This document shows positions 52,604 to 61,792 of a stretch of 64,000 nt of DNA, in pieces (positions within the stretch are counted from its first letter, which is position 1; every line of letters starts with the position of its first letter). The stretch comes from Gammaproteobacteria bacterium (GTDB lineage: Bacteria; Pseudomonadota; Gammaproteobacteria; Ga0077536): contig JAJFJQ010000028.1 of the NCBI GenBank assembly GCA_021773835.1, positions 1 to 64,000 on the forward strand, given 5' to 3'. Made by a program: the position numbers and the translations under genes. The notes under the pieces were generated by a model. It was not told the DNA's origin. It did not search any database and saw only the letters and a program-made list of their open reading frames with translations.

Positions 52604-53674
52604 ATGACATCGCTTAACAGAGTCTTGGCCGGCGCAATCGTGTGCGCGACGCTTATCGGCAATAGCATTGCGGACAATAATCCGGTTGACGAGAAATGGT
52701 GGCCGAGTGAATTCGGGCCAAACGATCAAGCGGGCGCGACGAACTACATCACGCCTGAAAAGCGGCTCGCTGCCGTTAGTCTGGTCAAACAAGGCGAGGT
52801 CGCGACCTTGGGTATGCCGTACCACGCGCGCATGCCGCTGTTTCCCGGACGCATCTATTCACTCAGTATTCCCGGCGGTGGCACCCCCACGCATGATTTA
52901 GCTTGGTCCGGTGAACATTACCGTCAGACGTTTATGGACGAACTCGTTACTGCGCAGATCGGGCAAGTCGGAACGCAGTTTGATTCACTTGCACACCCGA
53001 TGATCAAAATCCAGGGCCAACAAGCGAAAGGCTGGAAAGACGGTAACTATCTATATAACGGCCAACGCCTTGAAGACGTCGGCGGCCCCTACGGTCTGAA
53101 AAAAAATGGAACCGAGAACGTCGGCTCGTTTTTCACTCGAGGCATCATCATCGATCTCGTCAAACTTAAAGGTGGCAACCTGCCGATCGGCTATGCGATC
53201 ACGATGGCCGACTACAACGCCGCCTTGAAGCAGGCGGGGATTGACGATGCTGGCCAGGGCGACGTGGTTTTGTTTCGCACCGGCTGGAACGATCTTTGGC
53301 GTAACAATCTCGAAAAATCCTCTGAGCAAGCAGCGGCGGATAATACCTTATTCAACTCCGGCGGCCCCGGGATTTCACCGGCCGTGTGCGACCACCTTGC
53401 CAGCCGTAAGATCGCGATGATGGGCGCCGACAATTGGGGCATAGAGCCCTATGACTTCGATTCCAAGGGTGACTGGCCAACCCCATTTACCGAGGTCAAG
53501 GAATGGGCCTACTGTCACATGAATCTCTCGGCGCGACGTGGCATCTACCTATTCGAAAATCTCGATCTAAGGGACCTAGGCGAACGTGCGCCGGGTGAGT
53601 TCTTATTCAGTTGGGCGCCATTGAAGCTCGTTGGCGCGACCGGCTCACCAGGCAATCCGATCGCAGCATGGTGA
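52604..53674 (+). CDS. Exported cyclase-family (kynurenine-formamidase-like) hydrolase
   Basis: A 356-residue protein with a signal peptide (SLNRVLAGAIVCATLIGNSIA), so probably periplasmic. The cyclase-family metal site is recognisable as GQVGTQFDSLAHP, followed by a catalytic His region HMNLSARRGIYLFENLDL. ANYITPEKRLAA and IGYAITMADYNAALKQAGI are typical of the longer subfamily. Relatives hydrolyse N-formylkynurenine, isatin or cyclic amides in ring degradation. GAGGG precedes the ATG. An exported form is unusual for cytosolic formamidases. Confidence 0.9.
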   Translation: MTSLNRVLAGAIVCATLIGNSIADNNPVDEKWWPSEFGPNDQAGATNYITPEKRLAAVSLVKQGEVATLGMPYHARMPLFPGRIYSLSIPGGGTPTHDLAWSGEHYRQTFMDELVTAQIGQVGTQFDSLAHPMIKIQGQQAKGWKDGNYLYNGQRLEDVGGPYGLKKNGTENVGSFFTRGIIIDLVKLKGGNLPIGYAITMADYNAALKQAGIDDAGQGDVVLFRTGWNDLWRNNLEKSSEQAAADNTLFNSGGPGISPAVCDHLASRKIAMMGADNWGIEPYDFDSKGDWPTPFTEVKEWAYCHMNLSARRGIYLFENLDLRDLGERAPGEFLFSWAPLKLVGATGSPGNPIAAW

Positions 53675-53735
53675 AGGTGTCGAGCGTAGATGCCGCTAAA
53701 GAACATGGATGAAACCCAAGCTGAGGCAGTTCGAT

Positions 53736-54428
53736 ATGAGGATTTTAATTTTCAGCATCTTGGTCTGTGTGCTTGCGTGCCCGAGTGCAATGGCTAAATC
53801 AATCTACAAATGTAAGACGGCCAGCGGCATCTTGTTAAGCGATAAGCCTTGCGGGAAGGCGGCCGAGCAGTTGAGCAAAAAGGAATCATCAGGCCATAGC
53901 TCGGCGACGAGCCAACAATCCGGCCCGCCCCGCTCGGCTATCGATATCGAGGTGCTTGACGGACTAGTCGCGGCGAGCCCGGAGGAAACCATTGAACAGA
54001 TTGGACCACCGGCCGCGAGTTACACTCACAGAGGAACCGAACATTGGCTCTATCCAAATGCCGTACGGGAAGAGGGCGGCAGGCGAACCTGCCCCGAACT
54101 TTTGTTTGAGGACGGCCGGCGTTACCAAATTACCTGGCTCCCGGAAGCGATCATGCAGCAGTCGGTCATCGCCGCTAATCGCTTTAGAGGATGGAAACCA
54201 TCCGGGCCAGTGCAGCAGAAGCCTTACTCGATTGCGCAAGCTGCGGTTGTTGGCGAGAGCAAGAGCACCGTGAACCGAAAGATGGGGCAGCCCGATACCA
54301 AGCGGGTATACAACGGCCGCGAATTGTGGGAATACGAACAAGTTCGATATGACAGTGGTAATGCAGACACCGTGACAATATTCCTCGAGTTCGAGGGCGA
54401 TACCGTCTCCAGTTCGGTCGGAAATTGA
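53736..54428 (+). CDS. Exported DUF4124 protein with a SmpA/OmlA-like tail
   Basis: About 230 residues. The start ATG 53736 has CTGAGG eight bases upstream and opens a clean signal peptide (MRILIFSILVCVLACPSAMA). The DUF4124 domain follows: KSIYKCKTASGILLSDKPCG with its two Cys. Then comes a low-complexity Ser/Gln linker, and two repeats of a SmpA/OmlA-like pattern: VAASPEETIEQIGPPAASYT with GTEHWLYP, and VVGESKSTVNRKMGQPDTKR with GRELWEYE. It is probably periplasmic and linked to envelope homeostasis. A longer frame from 53709 is less likely. Confidence 0.8.
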   Translation: MRILIFSILVCVLACPSAMAKSIYKCKTASGILLSDKPCGKAAEQLSKKESSGHSSATSQQSGPPRSAIDIEVLDGLVAASPEETIEQIGPPAASYTHRGTEHWLYPNAVREEGGRRTCPELLFEDGRRYQITWLPEAIMQQSVIAANRFRGWKPSGPVQQKPYSIAQAAVVGESKSTVNRKMGQPDTKRVYNGRELWEYEQVRYDSGNADTVTIFLEFEGDTVSSSVGN

Positions 54429-54581
54429 CACGGCCCGATCTGAGTTCGAGTCGACGGCCAAAATAGCACCTGTAATCCACCATTCTATAGACCGTGCTAG
54501 CATGGCGTGACCGGCTGGCGACGATAATTTATAGTCCCTATACCGGCCGCACCGAGTGGCGACATAGCTGGAGGATAGCCA

Positions 54582-55220
54582 ATGAAAAACACTAACAGTG
54601 AATTCGAGATTCGAGGCCTCAACCACGTTGCGATGGTGTGCAAAGATATGGCGAGGACGGTCGATTTCTACACCAACGTCTTGGGTATGGAGCTGGTCAA
54701 AACCATCGACCTCCCGGGCGGAGTAGGCCAACATTTTTTCTTTAGCATGGGTGGTCGTGAGTGCTTCGCATTTTTTTGGTTTACCGAGGCCGAAGAACGC
54801 CAACCGGGGATTTCAAATCCCAGCGCTAATATTGACCCACACGTTGTGTTTACTGACCCCAAGGCGATCACGTCATCTCACGGTTCAATGAATCACTTCG
54901 CCTTCGATGTCGCCCCGGACAAAATTGAAGAGTATCGGCAAAAACTTATCGACAAAGGCGTGACGGTTAGCGAGATCATGCATCACGACACCTCGATCAC
55001 GCAGGCCGCAGACGATGTCACGGAAAGCGTTTGGGTGAGCTCCATATATTTCCAGGATCCGGACGGCATTGTGCTTGAGTTTGCAGCATGGCAAAGAGAG
55101 TTCACCCCGAAGATGGGTGATAAAACGGATGTGGCGCCCGCCAAGGCAGGCGATCGCGATAAGTATCGCAAGATGGGTGAGGAGTTCGCGAAGCAAATGG
55201 CGGAACTGGAAACCGCGTAA
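54582..55220 (+). CDS. VOC-family (glyoxalase/dioxygenase fold) metalloenzyme
   Basis: A 212-residue protein with paired vicinal-oxygen-chelate modules. GLNHVAMVCKDMARTVDFYTNVLGMEL contributes the first His, SMNHFAFDVAPDKIEEYRQKL the second, and DPDGIVLEFAAW the Glu metal ligand. These enzymes include glyoxalases, epimerases and extradiol dioxygenases. GGAGG lies eight bases before the ATG. A racemase homologue begins 21 bp downstream on the same strand, so the two may share a substrate. Confidence 0.9.
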   Translation: MKNTNSEFEIRGLNHVAMVCKDMARTVDFYTNVLGMELVKTIDLPGGVGQHFFFSMGGRECFAFFWFTEAEERQPGISNPSANIDPHVVFTDPKAITSSHGSMNHFAFDVAPDKIEEYRQKLIDKGVTVSEIMHHDTSITQAADDVTESVWVSSIYFQDPDGIVLEFAAWQREFTPKMGDKTDVAPAKAGDRDKYRKMGEEFAKQMAELETA

Positions 55221-55241
55221 GACTTAGCGATAGGCCCCACA

Positions 55242-56327
55242 ATGTCGACCTCTCACGCAAGCATCGTGGGGATGCGCGTGCGACCGGTGCTCCTACCGTT
55301 GCCGGAGCCGCACCAAACGGCAAACGGTAGCCTGAGCGTATCACCGTTAGTGTTGGTGGATATCACCGGGAACAATGGGGTTACCGGCCATGCGATCGTT
55401 TTTACCTTCACCTCCGCGGCACTCGGGCCGACCGCAAGCCTGATCTCAAACCTCGAAGAGATCCTCATCAAACAACCGCTGGATCCCGCTGCCGTCGGCG
55501 CGATGCTTACCCAACGGTTCCGCCTACTTGGCCCCGAGGGGATCGTCGCCATGGCGCTCGCCGGGATCGATATGGCGCTGTGGGACGCCGTGGCTCGAAG
55601 CAATAATACAACTGTCGCGGAACATTGCCGCGCGCAACTGAAACCGATGCGCGCATACGGGGTTATTGGTTTTGATGGGCCGACCGGGTCCGCTAACGCT
55701 GCCGAACAGTGGGTCACCCGCGGTTTCACCGGCGTTAAAGCCCGGGTCGGTTATCCAACGGTCGAAGACGATAGGGCGGTCATCCAAGCGATCCGATCGG
55801 CAGTTGGCGATGACGTTGCCATCATGGTCGACTACAACCAATCCTTGAGCGTTGAAGACGCTATCAGCCGCATGGCGGTGCTCGACGCGGAGGGATTGAC
55901 CTGGGTCGAAGAACCAACGCTAGCGCAGGACTTTGTTGGCCACGCTCGAATAGCGGCGGCAGCGAACACGCCAATTCAATGCGGCGAAAATTGGTGGGGT
56001 ACGCTCGCGATCGAGCAGGCGATCGCGACTCGGGCTTCCGATTTGATAATGCCCGACGCGATGAAGGTCGGTGGTGTCAGCGGTTGGCTCGAAGCAGCAA
56101 TGTGTGCACACAACCACGACATCCCGTTGTCAACCCACCTGTGGCCCGAGCTCAATGCACAATTGTTATGCATCGCACCAACCGCCGATTGGCTCGAATA
56201 CAATGACTGGTGGACGGCAGTAATCGCAGAACCGCTACAACTGAAGGACGGCAAAACGGTCCTCGACGGGGTCAGCGGTTCGGGGATCGACTGGAATGAG
56301 GCGACCGTTTCACGCTTCGCCGCCTAG
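55242..56327 (+). CDS. Mandelate-racemase-like enolase-superfamily enzyme with Lys-to-Arg change at the base
   Basis: A 361-residue enolase-superfamily member that lines up with Pseudomonas putida mandelate racemase with a constant offset of two residues. Metal ligands are Asp197, Glu223 and Glu249, with Asn199 in VDYNQSL. The catalytic dyad is Asp272 and His299, and the acid Glu319 is present. K-x-K at the S-specific base is Lys166-Ala-Arg168, so the equivalent of Lys166 is Arg. The equivalent of Ser139 is Val141. The fold is clear but the reaction may not be mandelate racemisation. It is cotranscribed with the VOC gene. Confidence 0.9.
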   Translation: MSTSHASIVGMRVRPVLLPLPEPHQTANGSLSVSPLVLVDITGNNGVTGHAIVFTFTSAALGPTASLISNLEEILIKQPLDPAAVGAMLTQRFRLLGPEGIVAMALAGIDMALWDAVARSNNTTVAEHCRAQLKPMRAYGVIGFDGPTGSANAAEQWVTRGFTGVKARVGYPTVEDDRAVIQAIRSAVGDDVAIMVDYNQSLSVEDAISRMAVLDAEGLTWVEEPTLAQDFVGHARIAAAANTPIQCGENWWGTLAIEQAIATRASDLIMPDAMKVGGVSGWLEAAMCAHNHDIPLSTHLWPELNAQLLCIAPTADWLEYNDWWTAVIAEPLQLKDGKTVLDGVSGSGIDWNEATVSRFAA

Positions 56328-56373
56328 GCCTCTACAGCCCCTCTCCCTCTATCCGTCAAACGTCTGATGGCGG

Positions 56374-57090
56374 TTACAAACCTTCCAAGCTCTTAAAGTT
56401 TCCGCTGTGACCGAAGCCTATGAATTTCTTCAGCGCATAAAAATCCATGCGCAAAAGCTGTGCCAACCCAACGAGCAGAGAGCGCGATGCGTTATCGGGT
56501 ATGTCACTACCGGAACGAGCTCGATACCAGATCCGCACTTTTCCGATGCCTTCGCAATTCTCTACCGACGCAGTGTACTCACTATCCGATAGCGTGCCGC
56601 ACAATTGGAAAAAATCGTCCGTCACCAAAATGTATTCCTTTGCATTGATGGAATTCTTCAGCAGCCGGTGTGACAAGATCATAGGCTCCCCTGCAGGGCC
56701 TTCGAATCGTTGCACCTTACGCATCGCGACCTCTCCGTGGTGGAGTATCGCCTTGAGTTTAAGTTCCGCTGCCCTACTGCAACTATCGCAAGGGCATAAG
56801 TTGTTCCGCGCGATCTTGTTAAGCGCGGTTTGGAAGGCATCGAAAAACCGTTCGACTTGGGCAATTACGCCTTGCGCCATCTCTGGACTACCGTCCGATA
56901 AGGCGTAGAAATTCGCGGCATCCCCTTCGATCTCATTCAAAATCAACGGGCTCTCGCTAGCGTCGGCAACACTTTCCAGTAGCTCACTGATAATTTGCTC
57001 CGCATGCACCACGTTAAATCGGTGTTGCTTAACAAATTTCGTATAGCCGCTGATATCGGCCAGTACAATGAACGCGTTCTGCAGTTCCAT
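56374..57090 (-). CDS. DUF2652 nucleotide-cyclase-like protein
   Basis: A 238-residue protein. It has FIVLADISGYTKFVKQHRFN at the N-terminus and LILNEIEGDAANFYAL, both echoing class III cyclase motifs (an aspartate in ADISGYT and GDA). A Cys pair lies in CPCDSC. The C-terminal half is a helical DUF2652 region (GLAQLLRMDFYALKKFIGFG). Cyclase activity is not certain because the partner residues are not all visible. It is 49 bp downstream of the luciferase-like gene on the same strand. TAGGAG precedes its ATG. Confidence 0.85.
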   Translation of the reverse strand: MELQNAFIVLADISGYTKFVKQHRFNVVHAEQIISELLESVADASESPLILNEIEGDAANFYALSDGSPEMAQGVIAQVERFFDAFQTALNKIARNNLCPCDSCSRAAELKLKAILHHGEVAMRKVQRFEGPAGEPMILSHRLLKNSINAKEYILVTDDFFQLCGTLSDSEYTASVENCEGIGKVRIWYRARSGSDIPDNASRSLLVGLAQLLRMDFYALKKFIGFGHSGNFKSLEGL

Positions 57091-57139
57091 CAGATACTCC
57101 TATCGCATCGAGCAGCTGGTTTCCATAGACCCAGCTTGC

Positions 57140-58201
57140 TCATTGCATGCACGCGATAACCGCTTCGGCGAATTCGTGGCACATTTCGTATTGACGGTCG
57201 ACCGGCGCGATGAAATTGATGCCGGTCAAACCTTGAGTCTCAAGATGCGTCAGTTGCTCAATAATTTCGTCGGGCTGGCCGGCAATACAAAAGTTTTGGA
57301 TTACCTCCGGTGTAACGAATCGTGCTTCTGCGGGATCAAGATGACCATAGTGACTACTATGCGCTTCGGTATATGATCGCTCGGCGTCGCGTGCCTCACG
57401 AAACGCGACATATTCTTCCCAAATAGGCTGTGTGCACGAGGGTGGTTCGGTGCCAATCTCGCGATAGCGGTCATAGATGGAGTGGAAGTTGACCATGATC
57501 GACGAGCCAACCTCATCAAGAACACGTTGGGAACGAAGCGTCTCGCCGGGACGTAAGAGCATAAGATTCACCAAGGCATAGGTCTCGAAACCGTCCATCG
57601 ATCGACCCGATCGGTCGGCGCCAACTGTTGCATTTGCCAACGAATCGGAGATCGTTCCGCCCCGTGGAATGCTCGTGATCAAGCCCTCGCCGTACTCGCC
57701 CGCCAGCGCTTGTGACCGTGGTCCAAATCCTCCAACGTGGATCGGGATGGGATCGTCGAGGTTGATATGACCAAGTTCCAGGCTTTGGAAAGCGATGTTT
57801 TCGCTTATACCGTTCGCTGTATAGGACACGGTCTCACCGGAGAGCAATCCACGTATCACTTTGAGATGCTCCGCAAACGCCGCGATGCTCATGGGTACCT
57901 GCCCCATCGCCCGCAGCGCGGTGTTGCCGGTACCAACCCCTAGGAACGTCCGGTTTGGGGCGATTGCATTGATGGTGGCGATTGCATTTGCGACGACCGG
58001 GGTCATGGACAGCGCTGGGATAGCCACACCTGGTCCAACGGCGATACGGCTCGTCCTATCGGCAACGAGCGCGAGCAACGCCCACAGGTTCGAACGAATC
58101 ATTGGACTGTCCCATACCCAACAGAAGTCGTAACCGACCTGCTCTGCCTGGACAACCAGATCGACCTCCTTGATCTGGCTTACGGTGATCCCAAACTTCA
58201 C
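57140..58201 (-). CDS. Luciferase-like (LLM class) oxidoreductase, methylene-tetrahydromethanopterin-reductase-like
   Basis: A 353-residue TIM-barrel flavin/F420 oxidoreductase with MKFGITVSQIKEVDLVVQAEQ, GYDFCWVWDSPMIRSNLWALLALVADRTSRIAVGPGV, NRTFLGVGTGNTALRAMGQ and PIHVGGFGPRSQALAGEYGEGLI. The start is GTG with AGGGG seven bases upstream. Relatives include F420-dependent reductases and FMN monooxygenases; no F420 biosynthesis gene is in the window. It is followed by the DUF2652 gene. Confidence 0.9.
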   Translation of the reverse strand: MKFGITVSQIKEVDLVVQAEQVGYDFCWVWDSPMIRSNLWALLALVADRTSRIAVGPGVAIPALSMTPVVANAIATINAIAPNRTFLGVGTGNTALRAMGQVPMSIAAFAEHLKVIRGLLSGETVSYTANGISENIAFQSLELGHINLDDPIPIHVGGFGPRSQALAGEYGEGLITSIPRGGTISDSLANATVGADRSGRSMDGFETYALVNLMLLRPGETLRSQRVLDEVGSSIMVNFHSIYDRYREIGTEPPSCTQPIWEEYVAFREARDAERSYTEAHSSHYGHLDPAEARFVTPEVIQNFCIAGQPDEIIEQLTHLETQGLTGINFIAPVDRQYEMCHEFAEAVIACMQ

Positions 58202-58361
58202 TCAATCGCCCCTGGACGTGACTCGCTTTAAAGTATTCTAACGGAAAGTTCCTACGTCTAATGCTGCCACATCCTTAGTGCTATGGTATTGCTTCCAGGT
58301 AGATGTCATCGGAGACCTTGTGTACGCGTAGTTATCTCCGCGAACAGATGAGCAAACGACA

Positions 58362-61300
58362 GTGAAGTTTTCGGAAATCATCGAGCAGGCCAGTGCCTTA
58401 CTCCAACGTCAGGGTCGGGTGTCGTTTGGTGCGCTACGAATGGAATTCGACCTGGACGATGAGCAGCTCGACGCGCTCAAAGAAGAACTCCTATTTGCAA
58501 ACCCTCAGATAGCAGAAATCGAGGGACGTGGTCTAGCTTGGGATACCGGCGAAGGAAGCGCGAAATCCGCGCAGTCCACATTGGAGCCGGTTTCACTAAC
58601 GCAGTCGTCGGGGGCTGAACGGCGTCAGATCACGGTACTGTTTTGCGACCTGGTCGGGTCCACCGCACTCTCGGAAAAACTCGACCCCGAAGACCTGCGT
58701 GATTTAATGGCGACCTATCAGCAGGCCGCAGGCGCGGTTATAGAACGTTATGGCGGCCACATTGCGCAATATCTAGGCGATGGTTTGATGGTCTACTTTG
58801 GCTGGCCTGCGGCGAACGAAGAAGATGCGGCGCGCGCGGTTCACGCCAGTTTAAAAATTGTCGAAGCAGTCAAGGCTATTGCTGCAATCGAACCCTTACG
58901 CGTACGGATCGGGATCGCGACAGGCCCGGTTGTCGTCGGCGAAACCGGCGCCGGCGACGCCGCGGTGCCGAAGGCCGCCGTCGGTGAGACACCGAATTTA
59001 GCCGCGCGTCTGCAAGGGCTCGCAGGTCCAGACGAAATCGTGATCGCCCCGACGACACAGCAACTCGTCGGTGGTGCGTTCGACTATCGCGACCTCGGCG
59101 AACAAAAACTGAAAGGGGTCGCTGGGCCGCTTCGGGCCTGGCGGGTTGTGCGAATAAGCACGGTCGAGGGTCGGTTCGAAGCACGGACGATGGGCCGGAT
59201 GACGCCATTGGTTGGCCGCGAGAGTGAAATCGCCGTACTGATGGAGCGCTGGGCAGACGCGGAAGATGGTGAAGGCCAAGTCGTATTGTTATCCGGCGAA
59301 CCCGGTATCGGTAAAAGTCGCGTCACCCAAGAACTGCTAGAACGTCTCGCAAGCCGCCCGCATACGCGGATCCGCTATCAATGTGCGCCGTCTTACAGCA
59401 ATTCAGCATTCTATCCAGTGATCGACCAATTAACACGCGCGGCACAATTCACGCGCGACGACACGCCGCAATCACGCTTAGATAAACTTGAAGCCTATTT
59501 GAAACGTGGCACCAAGAACCTTGCTGACGCAGCACCTTTGTTTGCATCGCTATTGTCACTCCCGCTGGAACGCTACACGTCTTTGGATCTCGAAGCGCAG
59601 CTTCAGAAAGAGAAAACTTTTCGCGCGCTTGCCGAGCATACTGTCGGACTCGCGCGCGACAAACCCGTGCTGATGATCGTCGAGGACGCTCATTGGATCG
59701 ATCCGACCACGCTAGAAGTTATCAGTGCGATCGTTGAACGACTGCAAAACGCGGCCGTGCTGTTAGTAATTACTTTCCGTCCCGAATTCGAACCACCATG
59801 GAACAACTACAACCATGTCACCTTGCATTCGCTCAACCGCCTCAGCCGCAGGCAGGGCGCGCGTATGGTCGCGAAAGTAACCGGCGGAAGAACACTACCC
59901 GCTGAGGTGCTCGATCAAATCATCGCCAAAACCGACGGCGTACCGCTTTTTGTCGAGGAGCTGACAAAAACGGTACTAGAGACGGAGCACGGTGTTGCAG
60001 ATCCCACGGTAGCGATCCCGGCGACGATCCAAGATAGCTTGATGGCGCGCCTCGATAGGCTCGTGTCAGGTAAAGACATTGCGCAAGTTGGGGCCTGTAT
60101 CGGCCGAGAATTCAGTTACCGAGTCATTGCAAAGGCGACAACCGCGGATGCTTCCGATCTTAGCACCGCACTCACAGAATTGATCGATGCGGAGTTGTTG
60201 TATCAACGCGGCCACCCGCCCGAAGCCACTTATTCATTTAAACACGCCTTGGTCCAGGAGACGGCCTATCAAAGCCTATTGAAAAGCCGGCGCCAACAGA
60301 TCCATGGACGCATCGCAGACATCCTGCAACAGCAATTCAGCGGAACCAGTGAGGCCGAACCCGAATTGCTTGCGCATCACTGCGCGCAGGCCGGTCGCAT
60401 TGATCAGGCGATCCAATATTGGCAAGAGGCGGGTGAACGAGCTGTACAGCGCTCCACGAATATGGAGGCCATTCGCCATTTCACGACCGCGCTCGACATA
60501 CTCGCCGAGCTGCCGGGCAGCCCACAGCGCAGCCAACAGGAACTCAAGCTTCAAGTCGCCTTGGCAGTACCGCTCGCCGCGACGACGGGTTTTGCCTCTG
60601 CCGAAATGGAGCGGGTATACAAGCGTGCGCGGGAACTTTGTGAGCAACTTGGTGAGACGCCGCAACTGTTCCCAGTGCTGTACGGGCTGTGGGATTTTTA
60701 TTTAGTACGCGCCGAATACAAATCGGCCCATCAAGAGGCGCAACAACTCCTCGCTTTAGCCCAAGATGTAGCTGATCCCGGTCTACAGTTAGAAGCGCAC
60801 CGAGCGACCGGGGCCACCTTGTACTATCTCGGCGATTTTGCTGCTGCTCAGGAGCACGTTGATGCAGCAATGGCGCTCTACAAACCGGAACAACGCGGCG
60901 CCCATGTTGCCCTGTACCGACAAGATCCGGGCGTTGCATGCCTATCCTACAGCGCGTGGAATCTATGGTGTCTAGGCTACCCCGACCAAGCGTTTGAGAG
61001 AATGCACCAAGCGATCGATTTGGCCAACGAGCCGTTGCATCCATTCAGCCTCGCCTGGGCACTCAACTTCGCTGCACGCTTGCATGAGTTGCGTCGAGAA
61101 GGCCAAGCGGCGGAGCGGCAAGCGGATGCGGTCATCGCGCTCGCGACGGAGCAAGAATTTACCTATTGGTTGGCATGGGGAACGGTGATGCGGGGTTGGG
61201 CATTGGGCGTCCAGGGACAAGCACAAGTCGGGTTGGTAGAGATCCGCAAGGGTATTGCTGCAATCCGCGCGACTGGTACTGAAATTGCGCGATCGCAAGA

Positions 61301-61709
61301 CCTCGGTCTGCTGGCAGCGGCGCAGCAATCTGTCGGCCAAATCGAAAATGGACTGGCGACTATCACTGACGCCTTCGCTTTTGTGGCGCAAACCGACGAG
61401 CGGTACTTCGAGGCGGAGTTACATCGATTGAGAGGTTCGTTAATCTTGCAAACGCAGGCGGCGGATCCAGCGGCAAAGATTGAAGCAGATGCGGAAGCCT
61501 GTTTCCAAGCAGCCATCGAGATTGCCAAGCGCCAACAGGCGAAATCTTTCGAGTTGCGGGCATCAACTGAACTTGCACGACTATGGCAACGACAAAACAA
61601 AAGGGCGGAAGCAAAACGTTTGCTCGCGGCGGTTTACGGTTGGTTTACCGAAGGGTTTGACACGGTAGACCTACAAGCGTCGAAAGCGTTATTAGATGAG
61701 TTGCAATAA
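58362..61709 (+). CDS. Class III nucleotide cyclase / STAND-type ATPase / TPR fusion protein
   Basis: A 1115-residue multidomain protein. Residues 1-60 are a small helical N-domain. The cyclase homology domain spans about 86-265, with the metal-binding aspartates in LFCDLVGSTALSEKL and LGDGLMVYFG, and a transition-state region AVGETPNLAARLQ. An AAA/STAND ATPase has Walker A GEPGIGKS near residue 312 and Walker B VLMIVEDAHWID. The C-terminal half (from about 650) is helical TPR-like repeats. Such proteins are thought to be signal-controlled adenylate cyclases. The start is GTG; a five-codon ATG ORF (58348-58365) overlaps it. Confidence 0.93.
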   Translation: MKFSEIIEQASALLQRQGRVSFGALRMEFDLDDEQLDALKEELLFANPQIAEIEGRGLAWDTGEGSAKSAQSTLEPVSLTQSSGAERRQITVLFCDLVGSTALSEKLDPEDLRDLMATYQQAAGAVIERYGGHIAQYLGDGLMVYFGWPAANEEDAARAVHASLKIVEAVKAIAAIEPLRVRIGIATGPVVVGETGAGDAAVPKAAVGETPNLAARLQGLAGPDEIVIAPTTQQLVGGAFDYRDLGEQKLKGVAGPLRAWRVVRISTVEGRFEARTMGRMTPLVGRESEIAVLMERWADAEDGEGQVVLLSGEPGIGKSRVTQELLERLASRPHTRIRYQCAPSYSNSAFYPVIDQLTRAAQFTRDDTPQSRLDKLEAYLKRGTKNLADAAPLFASLLSLPLERYTSLDLEAQLQKEKTFRALAEHTVGLARDKPVLMIVEDAHWIDPTTLEVISAIVERLQNAAVLLVITFRPEFEPPWNNYNHVTLHSLNRLSRRQGARMVAKVTGGRTLPAEVLDQIIAKTDGVPLFVEELTKTVLETEHGVADPTVAIPATIQDSLMARLDRLVSGKDIAQVGACIGREFSYRVIAKATTADASDLSTALTELIDAELLYQRGHPPEATYSFKHALVQETAYQSLLKSRRQQIHGRIADILQQQFSGTSEAEPELLAHHCAQAGRIDQAIQYWQEAGERAVQRSTNMEAIRHFTTALDILAELPGSPQRSQQELKLQVALAVPLAATTGFASAEMERVYKRARELCEQLGETPQLFPVLYGLWDFYLVRAEYKSAHQEAQQLLALAQDVADPGLQLEAHRATGATLYYLGDFAAAQEHVDAAMALYKPEQRGAHVALYRQDPGVACLSYSAWNLWCLGYPDQAFERMHQAIDLANEPLHPFSLAWALNFAARLHELRREGQAAERQADAVIALATEQEFTYWLAWGTVMRGWALGVQGQAQVGLVEIRKGIAAIRATGTEIARSQDLGLLAAAQQSVGQIENGLATITDAFAFVAQTDERYFEAELHRLRGSLILQTQAADPAAKIEADAEACFQAAIEIAKRQQAKSFELRASTELARLWQRQNKRAEAKRLLAAVYGWFTEGFDTVDLQASKALLDELQ

Positions 61710-61792
61710 ACGTTGAACCCATTGCAGCATTTTGCAAGAACGCGCGAAGATAATATCAATCGGGTCGTCTCCAATTGTTGAAAGGAGTGCCA

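Noticed and set aside
58348-58365. Five-codon ATG ORF overlapping the GTG start of the cyclase gene
   Set aside because: It overlaps the start like the leader at 61793, but it has no ribosome-binding site and is short enough to be chance.
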